Assembly: GCA_900551325.1 (NCBI GenBank)
Contig: URVM01000003.1
Coordinates: 62,001 to 126,000 of the forward strand
Reading direction: 5' to 3'
DNA from: an uncultured Eubacteriales bacterium
GTDB taxonomy: Bacteria > Bacillota > Clostridia > Lachnospirales > Cellulosilyticaceae
Length of the DNA stretch: 64,000 nucleotides
Part shown: positions 18,285 to 28,179 of the stretch, piece after piece
How positions within the stretch are numbered: position 1 is the stretch's first letter
Layout: each line of letters opens with the position of its first letter
Position numbers and translations under genes: made by a program
The notes under the pieces: generated by a model
Told to the model about the DNA's origin: nothing
Seen by the model: only the letters and a program-made list of their open reading frames with translations
Database searches by the model: none

Positions 18285-20732
18285 CTACTTGTTTTTCTTG
18301 TTTTTCTTGCCTACCTTAGAATTAGCAATCTCTAAACTTGTTTTAGCAATTAATGTAGCAGCCATACTCTTATTGGCTAAATTATAGTCATTTGTAATAA
18401 CAGTTGCGGACTTAGAACGATATTTCATAGCAACAGATAAAATAAGATTATCTCGAACATTTTCATCTAATCCTTCTAGTATCAATTCTTTTGATCCCTC
18501 TTCTACAAGAATTTTCTTTTTGTTTAACGCCTTATTAATATTTTTTATGGCTATTCGAGCATTCTTACTTTTTTCAGGTTCTTCTTTTAATCCATCTAGT
18601 TCTTCAATTACAACTGTTGGGACTACAACTAAGTCTTCTTCGGAGAATACAGATAACAAATCAGGATGATCTATAAGAGCACATGTATCAAAGACATACA
18701 CTTGCTTATACTCTAAAGCATTATCACTTAAAAACTTAGCTAATACTTTCTTAAGAAGCATAACATTTTCGGTAATATCTCGGATAACACACCCTGAAAT
18801 ATCCTCGACCTTTCCAGTACTAGGAGCTAGCTTATCTAAGGTAGTGGTCCAATTATTACAGTGAGTTTTTAAGTTTTCATGCTCATGAACTAATGAGTCT
18901 AAGTAATTAAACACTTGCTCTTCGTTAATTACTCCAGTAAGGTCTATGTCTGGCAGTTTTTTCTTTAACGCGAAGAATACTTTTCTTAATTTATTAAATG
19001 AGATCTCTACTACACTAAACTCTGGGATATTATTCTCTGAATCAGCAAGACTAGAGAATAATTCTTTAAGAATATCCTCTGAGTAAATGCGATTAACAGG
19101 AACATTGTCTCTTAACCAGCTTTTAGATATGTTTAACTTTTGAGTAAATTTATCTTTTAACAACTCAACTACATCTGAATATTTTTGTATTGAATTTACT
19201 GTTTGCAGTATATGTTTTACTGTTTCCTGGGATACTGTTTCACTCTTTGATAATAATGGGTATTCTGCTATTTCATTTAACATCATATCAATCCCATTAA
19301 GAGTAGAAGCATCTATTTTATCTAAAATAAATTGTTTATTGGCCTTAGATAACAAACTGTTGAAATTAAATTCATTTTTCTTAATTCCGAGGTTTTGAAC
19401 AGCTACATCTGTAATATAATTTAACAGCTCAATATAAGAAGCCAAATCATCCTCAGAGCTAATTCTATCCTCTAATATTTGCATTAAGGTTGGATTTTTT
19501 TTGAGCCTTAATAAAACAGGTAAAAACTCATTAACATCTCTATGGTGATAAATAACTTCTTCTAATATCTTTGTTAATTGAATAGCGTTAATACCTGTTT
19601 TTTCATACCCTAAAAATACACATTCCTTATTTTCGTTTGAATATATCTGAAAATACCCCATCCCTACATTATGTTTTTCATTTAAAACAACATATTCTTC
19701 ATAAGGGAACTTTTCAGTAATCTCAAGTCTCACACCTGCTCCACCTGAGTACTCAACACAATTTCTTTTGCAATTAAATAAAACTTGAATACGTTGACCT
19801 CCAGAAGATATCTTCATATCGTAAGTAAAACCAAAAGCATCTAAAATTTCTTTGTCTTGGAAGCAGATACTGCTTGTATTTGTATTAATTTCAGTCAACA
19901 GATTTTTTAAATCTGGTATTTCAAGTAAATCCTTAAATTCTGTGTCTACATCAGAAATTTTATTGACAGCAAATCGATTGTATAAATGAATAGGTAGACC
20001 GATATTATTTTTATCTACAAAAGCTTTAAAAACATTTTCACTTATATTAGAAGATTGGCCATCCTCTATTATGAATTGACCATCTTTAACTAGGTGAATA
20101 TTTTTAGAAGTAATTCTCCAAAGCAAGTCTCTTGCATATTCTTGAATATCTCTTATTTCAGTATTAGACTGAATCCAGCGAATTTCCCTAGAAGATTGAT
20201 TTTGTATTTTATCTCTAATCATACTATATGGATACTCAAAATCATCTTCATCATCAATAGATAGCGTAGCTATTTCTGTAGGTTCATCTTTTAAAGATTT
20301 TTGAACAAACTCCGTAATATTTTCTAGCTGTCCAGTATTTGGGTTATAAAACACCTCAAGAAAATCTTCTTTTTCTCTCCCTGGCAAGAGTCCTTTTAAT
20401 TGCATATCTATACCAGATGATGTCATAACAATATCTTTAACTTGTACTTCATTTAATGGGGTTGAATCATGAAAATTATGTATTTGAATAGCATTGATAT
20501 CCATTAATTCTTTAAGGCATGGAGCCACTAATAAATTAACATCAGGGATACCTAATATTTTTTCAAATAATGTACTAGCAGGGATATTGGACCACTGAAG
20601 CGATCCTTGGGCCTTTTTAATAGCCTCAAGGATCGCCCACTCAATAACAGTAGATTTTCTTGGTGTATAGTGTGTAACTACGGAATCAAATCTAACTAGT
20701 GGTTCTGAGATTTTTATTGTCTTTATTTTCAT
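18285..20732 (-). CDS. Large protein with C-terminal PIN ribonuclease domain
   Basis: An 815-aa protein. Residues about 678-800 are a PIN domain of the PhoH2/YlaK type: VYVFDTCALIDHP (Asp682), VVIEELDGLK (Glu710/711), DENVRDN (Asp761) and VITNDYN (Asp782) give the full acidic metal site expected of an active single-stranded RNA nuclease. The first 670 residues, mixed helical with an early winged-helix-like segment, match nothing I know. A lysine-rich tail (GKKNKKNK) may bind nucleic acid. ATG 20732 overlaps the helicase stop by 4 bases, so helicase and PIN nuclease are coupled and probably act together on RNA or single-stranded DNA. Confidence 0.8.
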   Translation of the reverse strand: MKIKTIKISEPLVRFDSVVTHYTPRKSTVIEWAILEAIKKAQGSLQWSNIPASTLFEKILGIPDVNLLVAPCLKELMDINAIQIHNFHDSTPLNEVQVKDIVMTSSGIDMQLKGLLPGREKEDFLEVFYNPNTGQLENITEFVQKSLKDEPTEIATLSIDDEDDFEYPYSMIRDKIQNQSSREIRWIQSNTEIRDIQEYARDLLWRITSKNIHLVKDGQFIIEDGQSSNISENVFKAFVDKNNIGLPIHLYNRFAVNKISDVDTEFKDLLEIPDLKNLLTEINTNTSSICFQDKEILDAFGFTYDMKISSGGQRIQVLFNCKRNCVEYSGGAGVRLEITEKFPYEEYVVLNEKHNVGMGYFQIYSNENKECVFLGYEKTGINAIQLTKILEEVIYHHRDVNEFLPVLLRLKKNPTLMQILEDRISSEDDLASYIELLNYITDVAVQNLGIKKNEFNFNSLLSKANKQFILDKIDASTLNGIDMMLNEIAEYPLLSKSETVSQETVKHILQTVNSIQKYSDVVELLKDKFTQKLNISKSWLRDNVPVNRIYSEDILKELFSSLADSENNIPEFSVVEISFNKLRKVFFALKKKLPDIDLTGVINEEQVFNYLDSLVHEHENLKTHCNNWTTTLDKLAPSTGKVEDISGCVIRDITENVMLLKKVLAKFLSDNALEYKQVYVFDTCALIDHPDLLSVFSEEDLVVVPTVVIEELDGLKEEPEKSKNARIAIKNINKALNKKKILVEEGSKELILEGLDENVRDNLILSVAMKYRSKSATVITNDYNLANKSMAATLIAKTSLEIANSKVGKKNKKNK

Positions 20733-23700
20733 TTACCTCTTCTCTCCTTTGTATCTTGTAGTTCGTCCAATACTTTTTCAGAAACTTCACTTGTAATAAT
20801 TTTGGATGTATCGTAGAAAGAAGCTTGTCTATTCAATTCAGTAATAATGTTTCTATATACATGAGTAGTTATTTCACCTACAGAATCCATTTTTGGTAAA
20901 GTTACTGGTTGATCTTGATACATATCTTTTGCACCTACAATGATTAACATTTCTTGTGCCCTAGAGAAAGCAACGTTAATACGTTCAAAAGCAGCAATAT
21001 GAGAAGACTCACTCTTGTATTTATTACGGTTATTTCTAACTAAACTTGTAAAAATAATAGCCTTTTCTTTTCCTTGGAATCTATCAACGGTATTAATATC
21101 TACACTTAGAGCTTCTAGTTCGCCTTGTCTTTTCATTTTAATAATCATTCTCTTTAATCTATTAACTTGTAATTGGTAGAAACTAATTACTCCAACCTCT
21201 TTAGGGTTAGCTTTATTAAATCCTTGTTTTAAACACTCTTCATTTAATTTCTTTAACATCTCAACAATGATATAGCACTCTAAGATATTTTCAGTAGAGG
21301 TGCTACCAATCGGTCTACTTTCATAAAAAGGCTTCCCATTTGGTAAGGTAGATGAATCAATCCAATAAGCATGCTTATCTGGAGAAATAAATGAGGTGTT
21401 GTCGATAGATTTAATTGTTATGTTATGAGCCTTTTTATGGACTTCTTGCTCTAGAGAAAATCCAGCTGTAAGTTTATTTTCATAAAATCGGTTAATAACA
21501 TTCATTATATCTCTATGCATCCTGTACTGGGTAAATAGTGAATGTTTAATACTTACATCTGCACGTTCAAAATACTCCTTAAATAAGGAAGCTGTAACCA
21601 TGTTTTTAAAGCGAGCAAAATTATCCTTGGTTAATAGATCTTTAACCTCAGCGTCCACTTCTTCATCATCTTCAACAGACTCTATCATCTCTTTATAAGA
21701 GCGTTCATGTTCATCAAATAATGGAGGTAACTGACGATGGTCTCCAACAAGAATTGCTTTTCGTGCCTTCATTAATGGAATAAGTAACTCTGGTGGAGTT
21801 GCTTTACTTACCTCATCAATAATAACCACATCAAATTCATTAAATCCTTTATCAACTAAGTTTCTCATATTATCTGTACATGAAATACCTACAACATTAC
21901 ACGACCCGATATATGTATCTAAATAGTATTCATTTTCAAACTCTAAGTCCTCAACGCTATCTAATCTTGAAGAGAACTCTCTTAGCATACTTTCCCACAT
22001 ATCTTTTGTACTCTTATCTGATTCTAGTTCTTTTTTAGCTGAGCTTTGTTTATTAGATATCGCTTGAAGTAAATTACTAATATCTTTGTTATCTACTTCA
22101 TAGTTTGTAAATAAAGTTTCTAGTTCTTTTGTTTTTGCGGCAAAAACTGATTTTAATTCATCAATACGTAAACTTAATCTAGAGGCTTCTAGTTGTGTAC
22201 TTTCAATTAAATTGGTAATACCTACAAGATCAGGAACACTAACCTTTTCACTTTGTAATGCATCTGGGACAGCTTCTTCTAATTGTATTAGGAATGTATT
22301 GAAAGCATCTTCTTTACTGAATAAATATGCTTTTACTTGTTCTTTTTGAAGTTGTCCATTAATAGATAACCTCATTAGGACATCATCTCTAAATAACCCT
22401 TTTTCAAGAGGAGATAATACGAAAATATCTGCTTTTTTCGTAAGATCCGTAATTTTTTGCTTAACTTGACGAAGCTTCCTAAGCAATTCTAATCCTTTCA
22501 ATTCGTCATTACTTGAACTATCTGATAATTGCTCTAATATTTCTTTTTGTTGTTCCTGCAGCAACACAACTTCATTGTTTGAACTTACTGAGGAGTTATC
22601 ATTGAGAAGCTTATCTTTAAGCTCTAAAGCTCTCCAAAACGATGTAATAATATGTCTAAGACCAGCATTTAATATTTCTGCATCAACCTCAGCATCCCAA
22701 TTTATTAAAGACAGTCTAAGTCCATGATCTGTTAATTCTTTTAACGGAGCTTGAAGGGTTTTTAAAACTTTTCTAATCTGTAAAGGAGTTAAAGCATATC
22801 GTTCATCTCTTCTGTTTTTCAAGCAATCAATAAAAGCCTCTACTTGCTTTTGCTGTTTTATTTTTTGGTCATATCTCTCTTGTAACAATACTAATTGTTG
22901 TTGTAGTTCTTTTTCGTTTTCTTTTTTTGCATTGAGCTCAGTGTGCTTATCAATTATTTTTGTTCTCAAGTCTTCTCTTTGTTGGTTGATTAATTCAACG
23001 TCTCTAAGGTCTTTTGAACAATTATTTATTGCTAACTGCAAATCTTCCCATTTTTTAATCCATTGAGACTGAACAGTATTAGAAATAGACTTATAAAAGT
23101 ATTCTATAGCTGTTTCTTCTGCAAACTTATTAAGCATATCTGCATTCTTTTGTTTTTTCTTTTTAGATTTTTGACCTAGACGAATTGCTCTTATTACTGG
23201 AGAATTCGCTAATCTTTCTAAAGCATTATCTACTGCATCATTAGACTGTGAGGCTAATAATACAGATTGTCCCCTTATTGCAAATTGATAAATAGCTTCC
23301 GCTATTACAGTTGTTTTACCTGTCCCTGGAGGTCCTTGTATTAAGCATAAATCTTGTGCACTTAACATTTTTTGTACAGCAATTCGTTGATCTGTATTGT
23401 TTTTTATAGCCTCACTAAACCACTCTGTTATTTCCTCTAATTTACTGCTCCTTCTTGCCTTAGTAACATCGAATAACCACAGTGCTAGATTAGGTGAAAA
23501 ACTTTCATCTCTCTTAAGCTGTTCAATTGCATAGCTCAAACGCTTATTCAATACAAAAGTCCCAACTGCTGATAAAGCCAAAAAGCCTTCTTTTTCATAC
23601 TCATCTAGAACAATCTCTTCTATATATCTGCTTTTCTCTTCAACAGTATAAGTATTTTCTTGGAATTCTTCTTCATATTTACTTGGAACCTCAAATGATA

Positions 23701-24781
23701 CCACTACAATAAACGGATTTTCAAAATGTTCTTTTAGCTCATACACCATTTCAGCATCACTACGAAACAACTTTTCTAGAGGGGTTGAGATTGGAGCAAC
23801 TTCTCTAAGGGAATTAGCAGTAGATTCCCCTTCAACATCTGCATTTCCTTCTGAATAACCATCTTGAACATTTTCTTCATTTCTCTTGTTTGTAATTTTA
23901 GCTAGTTCTTCATTAAGTAGATATTGTTCATGTATTTTTATAAATCTTCCTAAAGGAGTATTCTTTTGTTTAGATGTGTTTTTATCAATATTAACATCAA
24001 AATGCCATTGGTTTGTTGAATATTGATTGCTAAAAGCCTGTATACTATCTCTTCTTAGGAACTTTTTAAACTTTGTAAAGGATTCTTTTGTTTCTGCTAC
24101 TAACCAAAAGAGTAAATTGCCTGTTTCATTATCTACAGATACTTTAAAATACTTACAACCTTCTATCTGCCTACCGGCTAATTCTCTCTTCCAATTTAAA
24201 TACTCTTCCCACTCTTCTAATCTTTCTTCTGTATATTCTGTCAATGAAACAGATTGATCAATTAGATCACTTAAAAAAGTAGTTTTCCAACCGGTTGGAA
24301 TATCTGAATATATCGGCTCAATCTTCGCTGCAATCTCCATATCTCGTTTATCATTTGATTCTGGAGTAAGTGAGAATTCATCTATTACAAATACACCCCT
24401 AGATATATGTCCCTTAAAACGTATAGTCAATTCCTCTGGTAACCTTTCAGTTAGATATACCCCGACTTTCTCAGGCCTAATAGACACTATTTTAACTGGG
24501 GTTCCCTTTTTATTCATAAAAGAAAGATTTGTTACGTAGCAATTTAGTGGTAATTTTTCTGGGAATGCCTTCCTTAGTAAAAAATCTAACTCTGTACCTT
24601 TTTGACATCCTTCAAATAGTGTATGGCAAGTATTCTTTATTAAATCTTTCAAACTAGAGTCTAACCTATTTCTATATTCAGATTGATCATTGTATTGGAT
24701 ATATAGCGTTTGAGACTCGTTTGTGTAATCTAGATGTGAATTGTCACTTTTGTATTGATATATATTTTTATCTTCTGTCAT
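20729..24781 (-). CDS. UPF1-like superfamily 1 helicase
   Basis: A 1350-aa SF1B-type helicase. The motor is split: Walker A GPPGTGKT at 482-489 and the Ia motif SQSNDAVDNALERL, then about 430 residues of coiled coil (570-940), then DEVSKATPPELL (motif II, near 989), GDHRQLPPLF, QYRMHRDIM (near 1085), TVDRFQGKE (near 1234) and NVAFSRAQE (near 1271). This arrangement is that of UPF1/Dna2-like helicases, which act on RNA or DNA 5'-3'. The N-terminal 450 residues are novel to me. It is the largest protein of the cluster and overlaps the PIN gene, an association recalling helicase-PIN RNA-decay machines. Confidence 0.85.
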   Translation of the reverse strand: MTEDKNIYQYKSDNSHLDYTNESQTLYIQYNDQSEYRNRLDSSLKDLIKNTCHTLFEGCQKGTELDFLLRKAFPEKLPLNCYVTNLSFMNKKGTPVKIVSIRPEKVGVYLTERLPEELTIRFKGHISRGVFVIDEFSLTPESNDKRDMEIAAKIEPIYSDIPTGWKTTFLSDLIDQSVSLTEYTEERLEEWEEYLNWKRELAGRQIEGCKYFKVSVDNETGNLLFWLVAETKESFTKFKKFLRRDSIQAFSNQYSTNQWHFDVNIDKNTSKQKNTPLGRFIKIHEQYLLNEELAKITNKRNEENVQDGYSEGNADVEGESTANSLREVAPISTPLEKLFRSDAEMVYELKEHFENPFIVVVSFEVPSKYEEEFQENTYTVEEKSRYIEEIVLDEYEKEGFLALSAVGTFVLNKRLSYAIEQLKRDESFSPNLALWLFDVTKARRSSKLEEITEWFSEAIKNNTDQRIAVQKMLSAQDLCLIQGPPGTGKTTVIAEAIYQFAIRGQSVLLASQSNDAVDNALERLANSPVIRAIRLGQKSKKKKQKNADMLNKFAEETAIEYFYKSISNTVQSQWIKKWEDLQLAINNCSKDLRDVELINQQREDLRTKIIDKHTELNAKKENEKELQQQLVLLQERYDQKIKQQKQVEAFIDCLKNRRDERYALTPLQIRKVLKTLQAPLKELTDHGLRLSLINWDAEVDAEILNAGLRHIITSFWRALELKDKLLNDNSSVSSNNEVVLLQEQQKEILEQLSDSSSNDELKGLELLRKLRQVKQKITDLTKKADIFVLSPLEKGLFRDDVLMRLSINGQLQKEQVKAYLFSKEDAFNTFLIQLEEAVPDALQSEKVSVPDLVGITNLIESTQLEASRLSLRIDELKSVFAAKTKELETLFTNYEVDNKDISNLLQAISNKQSSAKKELESDKSTKDMWESMLREFSSRLDSVEDLEFENEYYLDTYIGSCNVVGISCTDNMRNLVDKGFNEFDVVIIDEVSKATPPELLIPLMKARKAILVGDHRQLPPLFDEHERSYKEMIESVEDDEEVDAEVKDLLTKDNFARFKNMVTASLFKEYFERADVSIKHSLFTQYRMHRDIMNVINRFYENKLTAGFSLEQEVHKKAHNITIKSIDNTSFISPDKHAYWIDSSTLPNGKPFYESRPIGSTSTENILECYIIVEMLKKLNEECLKQGFNKANPKEVGVISFYQLQVNRLKRMIIKMKRQGELEALSVDINTVDRFQGKEKAIIFTSLVRNNRNKYKSESSHIAAFERINVAFSRAQEMLIIVGAKDMYQDQPVTLPKMDSVGEITTHVYRNIITELNRQASFYDTSKIITSEVSEKVLDELQDTKERRGK

Positions 24782-24842
24782 ATGCGTGGTATAAACTACC
24801 TATCCCTCCCTATTTGTGTTTTTAAGTGTGTAAATATTAAAA

Positions 24843-26480
24843 TTAACCTATATGAGATGCTCTATTTAAAAGCTCTAGGTATTTACCCTCTACAAATTTT
24901 GTTTTTACAGACAAATAACCTGAAACTCTTCTTAAAGAAACAATCTTTCCGAAGCATAAAGGACAACATTCATTAAAAACTCCTCTACTTCCACAACAAA
25001 TACAGTAATCTAGAGGAAAATTTATCCCTATATAATTACAATCATTCATAGTTGCATATAAAATGATATCCTCTAAAGCCTCTGTATTCTCCTGAGGATG
25101 TTCACTTAATTCAACATACGTAATTGATCCCCCTGAACAATACTTATGAAAACCTCCTTCATACCGAATTTTTTCAAAGCAAGAAATTTCCAAATCTACT
25201 GGGATATGAAAAGAATTTGTGTAATAACCTTTTTCTGCTATTTCATTAGCTTGTAAATAAGTTTTTAGATCATTTGATGCAAATTTACCTGATACGCCTT
25301 CAGCTGATGTCGCTAACAATGAAAAATTTAACTGTGTTTCTCTCTTTATCTTGTTAATGAGTTCTGCCATATATCTAATTATCAAATTACCTTCTTTGGA
25401 AAAGGTATCAAATGCAATTTCACTTGAATTTTTCAATATCATTACAGTTTCCCACAATCCTATAAAGCCTATAGATAATGTTCCGTTTTTTAAAATATCT
25501 AACGCCTTTTCCGATGAGCTATTTAAATATAAATTGTGTTTTTTTATATATTGAACCGCAGAGTCTTTATTAGATAATGTGTATAGTCTATGTAGTAGTA
25601 GTTCTTTTGAAATCATAAATACTTTTTCCAAGCATTCGTAGAAACTTTGATTGTTATTAACACTCTCTATTGCTATTTGAGGTAAGTTTATTGTAACGCT
25701 AGCAATATTCCCCCTATTTACAGCCCCCTCTGTACCGTGTAAATTTTCTCCTAATAAAGTTCGACACCCCATAATTCCTATTTTAGCAGGGTTTAATTTT
25801 TTATTAAGTGTGGAATCACAATTAAAATATGTAGGATTCATACAGCAGGCAGTTACTTGCAAGGCTTTTTGAAATATATCATAATTGGGATCATCTTTTG
25901 CAATGTTAATTTTGTTTTTAAGTTTGAATACAATATTAGGAAAAACAAATGGTTGATTATATAAGTCTCCTTGTTTATACGCCTCTAATAAGCATAATGA
26001 CACCCTTTTTCCATTAGCAGTTGTGTCTAATCCTATATTAAGAGTTACATAAGCTAGTTCACAGCCTTTTCGAACTTCACAGTTTAGGTCTATTAAAAAG
26101 TTATTTAAGAAATATACCAATTGTTCGTCTGTTTCATTTTCTATATACTTGGATAAATCCATATCAAAATTAATAAAACCAATACCCCCTGACTGAAAAT
26201 TGGTCAGCCTAATAATTCCTCTGAAAATTTCTCGGAGTGCTCTATCAAATGAGTAGTTAATTGAGTTATCTAATAATTGAGAGGCCTCTAAGCCAATGCA
26301 ATTATACGCTAATTCATAGTATTCTAAATCATGAATCCAAAATGTTCTCTTTTTATGCATTGCTGAGTATTCACTAGGTATAACTTTATTCAATAATTGT
26401 TCTTTATATATAGGGAGTACTTCTTCACTTAAGTCTGACATTGGGTTTCTTATCTGATTTGCTAAATCTCTTGTTTGCAC
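24843..26480 (-). CDS. Class III ribonucleotide reductase-like (NrdD) without ATP-cone
   Basis: A 545-aa glycyl-radical enzyme of the anaerobic ribonucleotide reductase type. IHDLEYY and the following Cys (YNCIGLE) match the NrdD N-terminal active site. GIMGCRT supplies the putative thiyl Cys239, NRGNIASVTINLPQIA is the family barrel signature, CICCG .. CCPLC is the C-terminal zinc site and RRVSGYLS holds the glycyl-radical Gly521. The N terminus begins directly in the catalytic domain: the approximately 100-residue ATP-cone that regulates typical NrdD is missing. The GTG start at 26480 has GAAGGAG seven bases upstream, so the short N terminus is genuine. It overlaps its nrdG partner by 19 bases. 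Confidence 0.85.
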   Translation of the reverse strand: MQTRDLANQIRNPMSDLSEEVLPIYKEQLLNKVIPSEYSAMHKKRTFWIHDLEYYELAYNCIGLEASQLLDNSINYSFDRALREIFRGIIRLTNFQSGGIGFINFDMDLSKYIENETDEQLVYFLNNFLIDLNCEVRKGCELAYVTLNIGLDTTANGKRVSLCLLEAYKQGDLYNQPFVFPNIVFKLKNKINIAKDDPNYDIFQKALQVTACCMNPTYFNCDSTLNKKLNPAKIGIMGCRTLLGENLHGTEGAVNRGNIASVTINLPQIAIESVNNNQSFYECLEKVFMISKELLLHRLYTLSNKDSAVQYIKKHNLYLNSSSEKALDILKNGTLSIGFIGLWETVMILKNSSEIAFDTFSKEGNLIIRYMAELINKIKRETQLNFSLLATSAEGVSGKFASNDLKTYLQANEIAEKGYYTNSFHIPVDLEISCFEKIRYEGGFHKYCSGGSITYVELSEHPQENTEALEDIILYATMNDCNYIGINFPLDYCICCGSRGVFNECCPLCFGKIVSLRRVSGYLSVKTKFVEGKYLELLNRASHIG

Positions 26481-26932
26481 AATAATTCTCCTTCATAACT
26501 TATCCTATAAAACTTTTGATTTCTTGAACCTTTGTACTGCAAAGTAGAATCCTTCTCTTTTATTTCAAATGTTCCAACCTTCAAATATTGGATTTTTTTA
26601 AGTATTTCTTTTGGAATATCTTCAATTTGATTTGAAGTATATAAACAAATATTAAAGCCATTTCCGTATAATTGGTCAACTACCTCCTTTAGGCCATTTA
26701 ATTGCTCCATAGGCTCACCACCAGATATTGTGATTTTTTTGGTTACTGAAATATTTTTTATTTCTTCCATTAAATCATGAATAGTATAAACTAACCCTTT
26801 TGTATGGTCATGAGAAGTAGGATTATGACAACCTAAACACTTTCTTGAACATCCTTGAAAAAAAATAACTGTTCGTACTCCAGGACCATCTACGATACTT
26901 GTATGTAAAATTTTTGATATATTTAATCTCAT
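26462..26932 (-). CDS. nrdG: NrdG-like radical SAM activating enzyme, copy 2
   Basis: A 156-aa anaerobic ribonucleotide-reductase activase. Cluster motif C28-x3-C32-x2-C35 in QGCSRKCLGCHNP, SAM motif SGGEPMEQ, and the C-terminal GTFEIKEKDSTLQYKGSRNQ characteristic of NrdG. It overlaps the NrdD-like gene, so the pair forms a classic reductase/activase unit that would install the radical on Gly521 under anaerobic conditions. It is the first gene of the cluster. The 104-base gap upstream, before the WYL regulator gene, must hold the promoter if the regulator is not co-transcribed. Confidence 0.85.
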   Translation of the reverse strand: MRLNISKILHTSIVDGPGVRTVIFFQGCSRKCLGCHNPTSHDHTKGLVYTIHDLMEEIKNISVTKKITISGGEPMEQLNGLKEVVDQLYGNGFNICLYTSNQIEDIPKEILKKIQYLKVGTFEIKEKDSTLQYKGSRNQKFYRISYEGELLCKQEI

Positions 26933-27036
26933 ATAGTCTTGCTACTCATCTGAATGCATAAATTATCCATCTAGTAGCATCTCCTTTTTAATTTCTACTT
27001 TTAATTTCTTAGCGTACCACTATCTATCTAATTCTT

Positions 27037-27969
27037 TTATCCTTCATCCACTACTTTTACAAAATCTCCTTGGCTTCTAAGCCACATATCAATACCATTA
27101 CCATAAACTTCTGCTTGGATTCTATAAACACCATTTTCTACATGCACTATCTCTGCAGTTGGCAATCGATCTAATACCGCTTCTACAGAAGGTCCTGTAA
27201 AATCAAATTTTATCTTTCTTAGCTCTCCTGCATACATGAACTGAATACGTTTTCTAAACTCGCCTTCGTTAAACCTATCTTTATAAGGAATTTTAAAATA
27301 CTGTCCTATTCCTTTAATCTCTTCCATTCGGTCTATTCGAAAAATAATTGGAAAAGTTTTATTATCATCACCCATATAGGCTACCAAATAAAAGTAATAC
27401 TCAGAAAACATGATTGCAACCGGCTTTACCTCTCTCTTTTTGACTTTGCCATCTTGTCTTTTATATATAAAACTTACCCTTTCATGAGCGATAATAAACT
27501 GTGATATCTGCCATATGCGAGATAACAGAGGTTGATTATGTCTTACTGGAACATAGTAGTACTGTTCATTTTGAATCGTATTTTGAATTTGATTACGATC
27601 ATTAGGAGCAACTTGATTTTTAAGTTTATTAAGTAAAGTATCCATTTCTTCCTTACATAGTGCCCTACTATCTAAAAGAACCTTGCATAATACTAATACT
27701 TCTTCATTTGTCAGCCATTCTCGTTCAAACTTTACTAAATAATACCCATTTTTACTTTTGTCGTATTTTATACCTACTTCATCTGTTGTAAAATAATTTT
27801 CACTAATATAGGCTCTTATATCATCAATATCTCTTTGTATTGTTTTTTTACTTACACCAAAACTACTAGCTAGTTCCTTTTTATCTAACATTTCACCTTT
27901 ATTTAATCGCTCATACATGTTTAAAAGTCTAAAACCTTTATTCCCTTTATAGTCAAGGCTATGATTCAA
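27037..27969 (-). CDS. WYL-domain transcriptional regulator
   Basis: A 310-aa regulator. An N-terminal winged HTH of the DeoR/HTH_11 type (MLDKKELASSFGVSKKTIQR) is followed by a WYL sensor domain (SEYYFYLVAYMGDD) and a C-terminal WCX region. WYL proteins sense nucleic-acid or nucleotide ligands and commonly control phage-defence operons. Here the gene is in the same orientation and 104 bases upstream of the nrdG-helicase-PIN-Clp cluster, so it is the most likely regulator of that cluster. The start is TTG 27969 behind a GAGGGGGG site; the homologous region YKGNKGFRLLNMYERL begins right after it. Confidence 0.85.
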   Translation of the reverse strand: MNHSLDYKGNKGFRLLNMYERLNKGEMLDKKELASSFGVSKKTIQRDIDDIRAYISENYFTTDEVGIKYDKSKNGYYLVKFEREWLTNEEVLVLCKVLLDSRALCKEEMDTLLNKLKNQVAPNDRNQIQNTIQNEQYYYVPVRHNQPLLSRIWQISQFIIAHERVSFIYKRQDGKVKKREVKPVAIMFSEYYFYLVAYMGDDNKTFPIIFRIDRMEEIKGIGQYFKIPYKDRFNEGEFRKRIQFMYAGELRKIKFDFTGPSVEAVLDRLPTAEIVHVENGVYRIQAEVYGNGIDMWLRSQGDFVKVVDEG

Positions 27970-28101
27970 TCTTTCCCCCCCTCGCTATATCATTTTCATA
28001 CTTTTAATCCCATTTTACTATACATCATGGACATATAATGAGAGTCTTAATAAATTTTAACACATTTTTATACTTCTTTCTACATTTCACTCTGTGTACA
28101 T

Positions 28102-28138
28102 AAAAAAATGCAGTATACCCTTTATGAAATATACCGCA
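28102..28138 (-). terminator. Terminator of the DIP1984-family gene
   Basis: On the minus strand a 9-bp stem (one G-U) is followed directly by seven T residues, 42 bases after the stop codon. Confidence 0.85.
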
Positions 28139-28179
28139 ACTTTGTCTATTTTGGTATAATACCCTTCATTGTTTAACTG

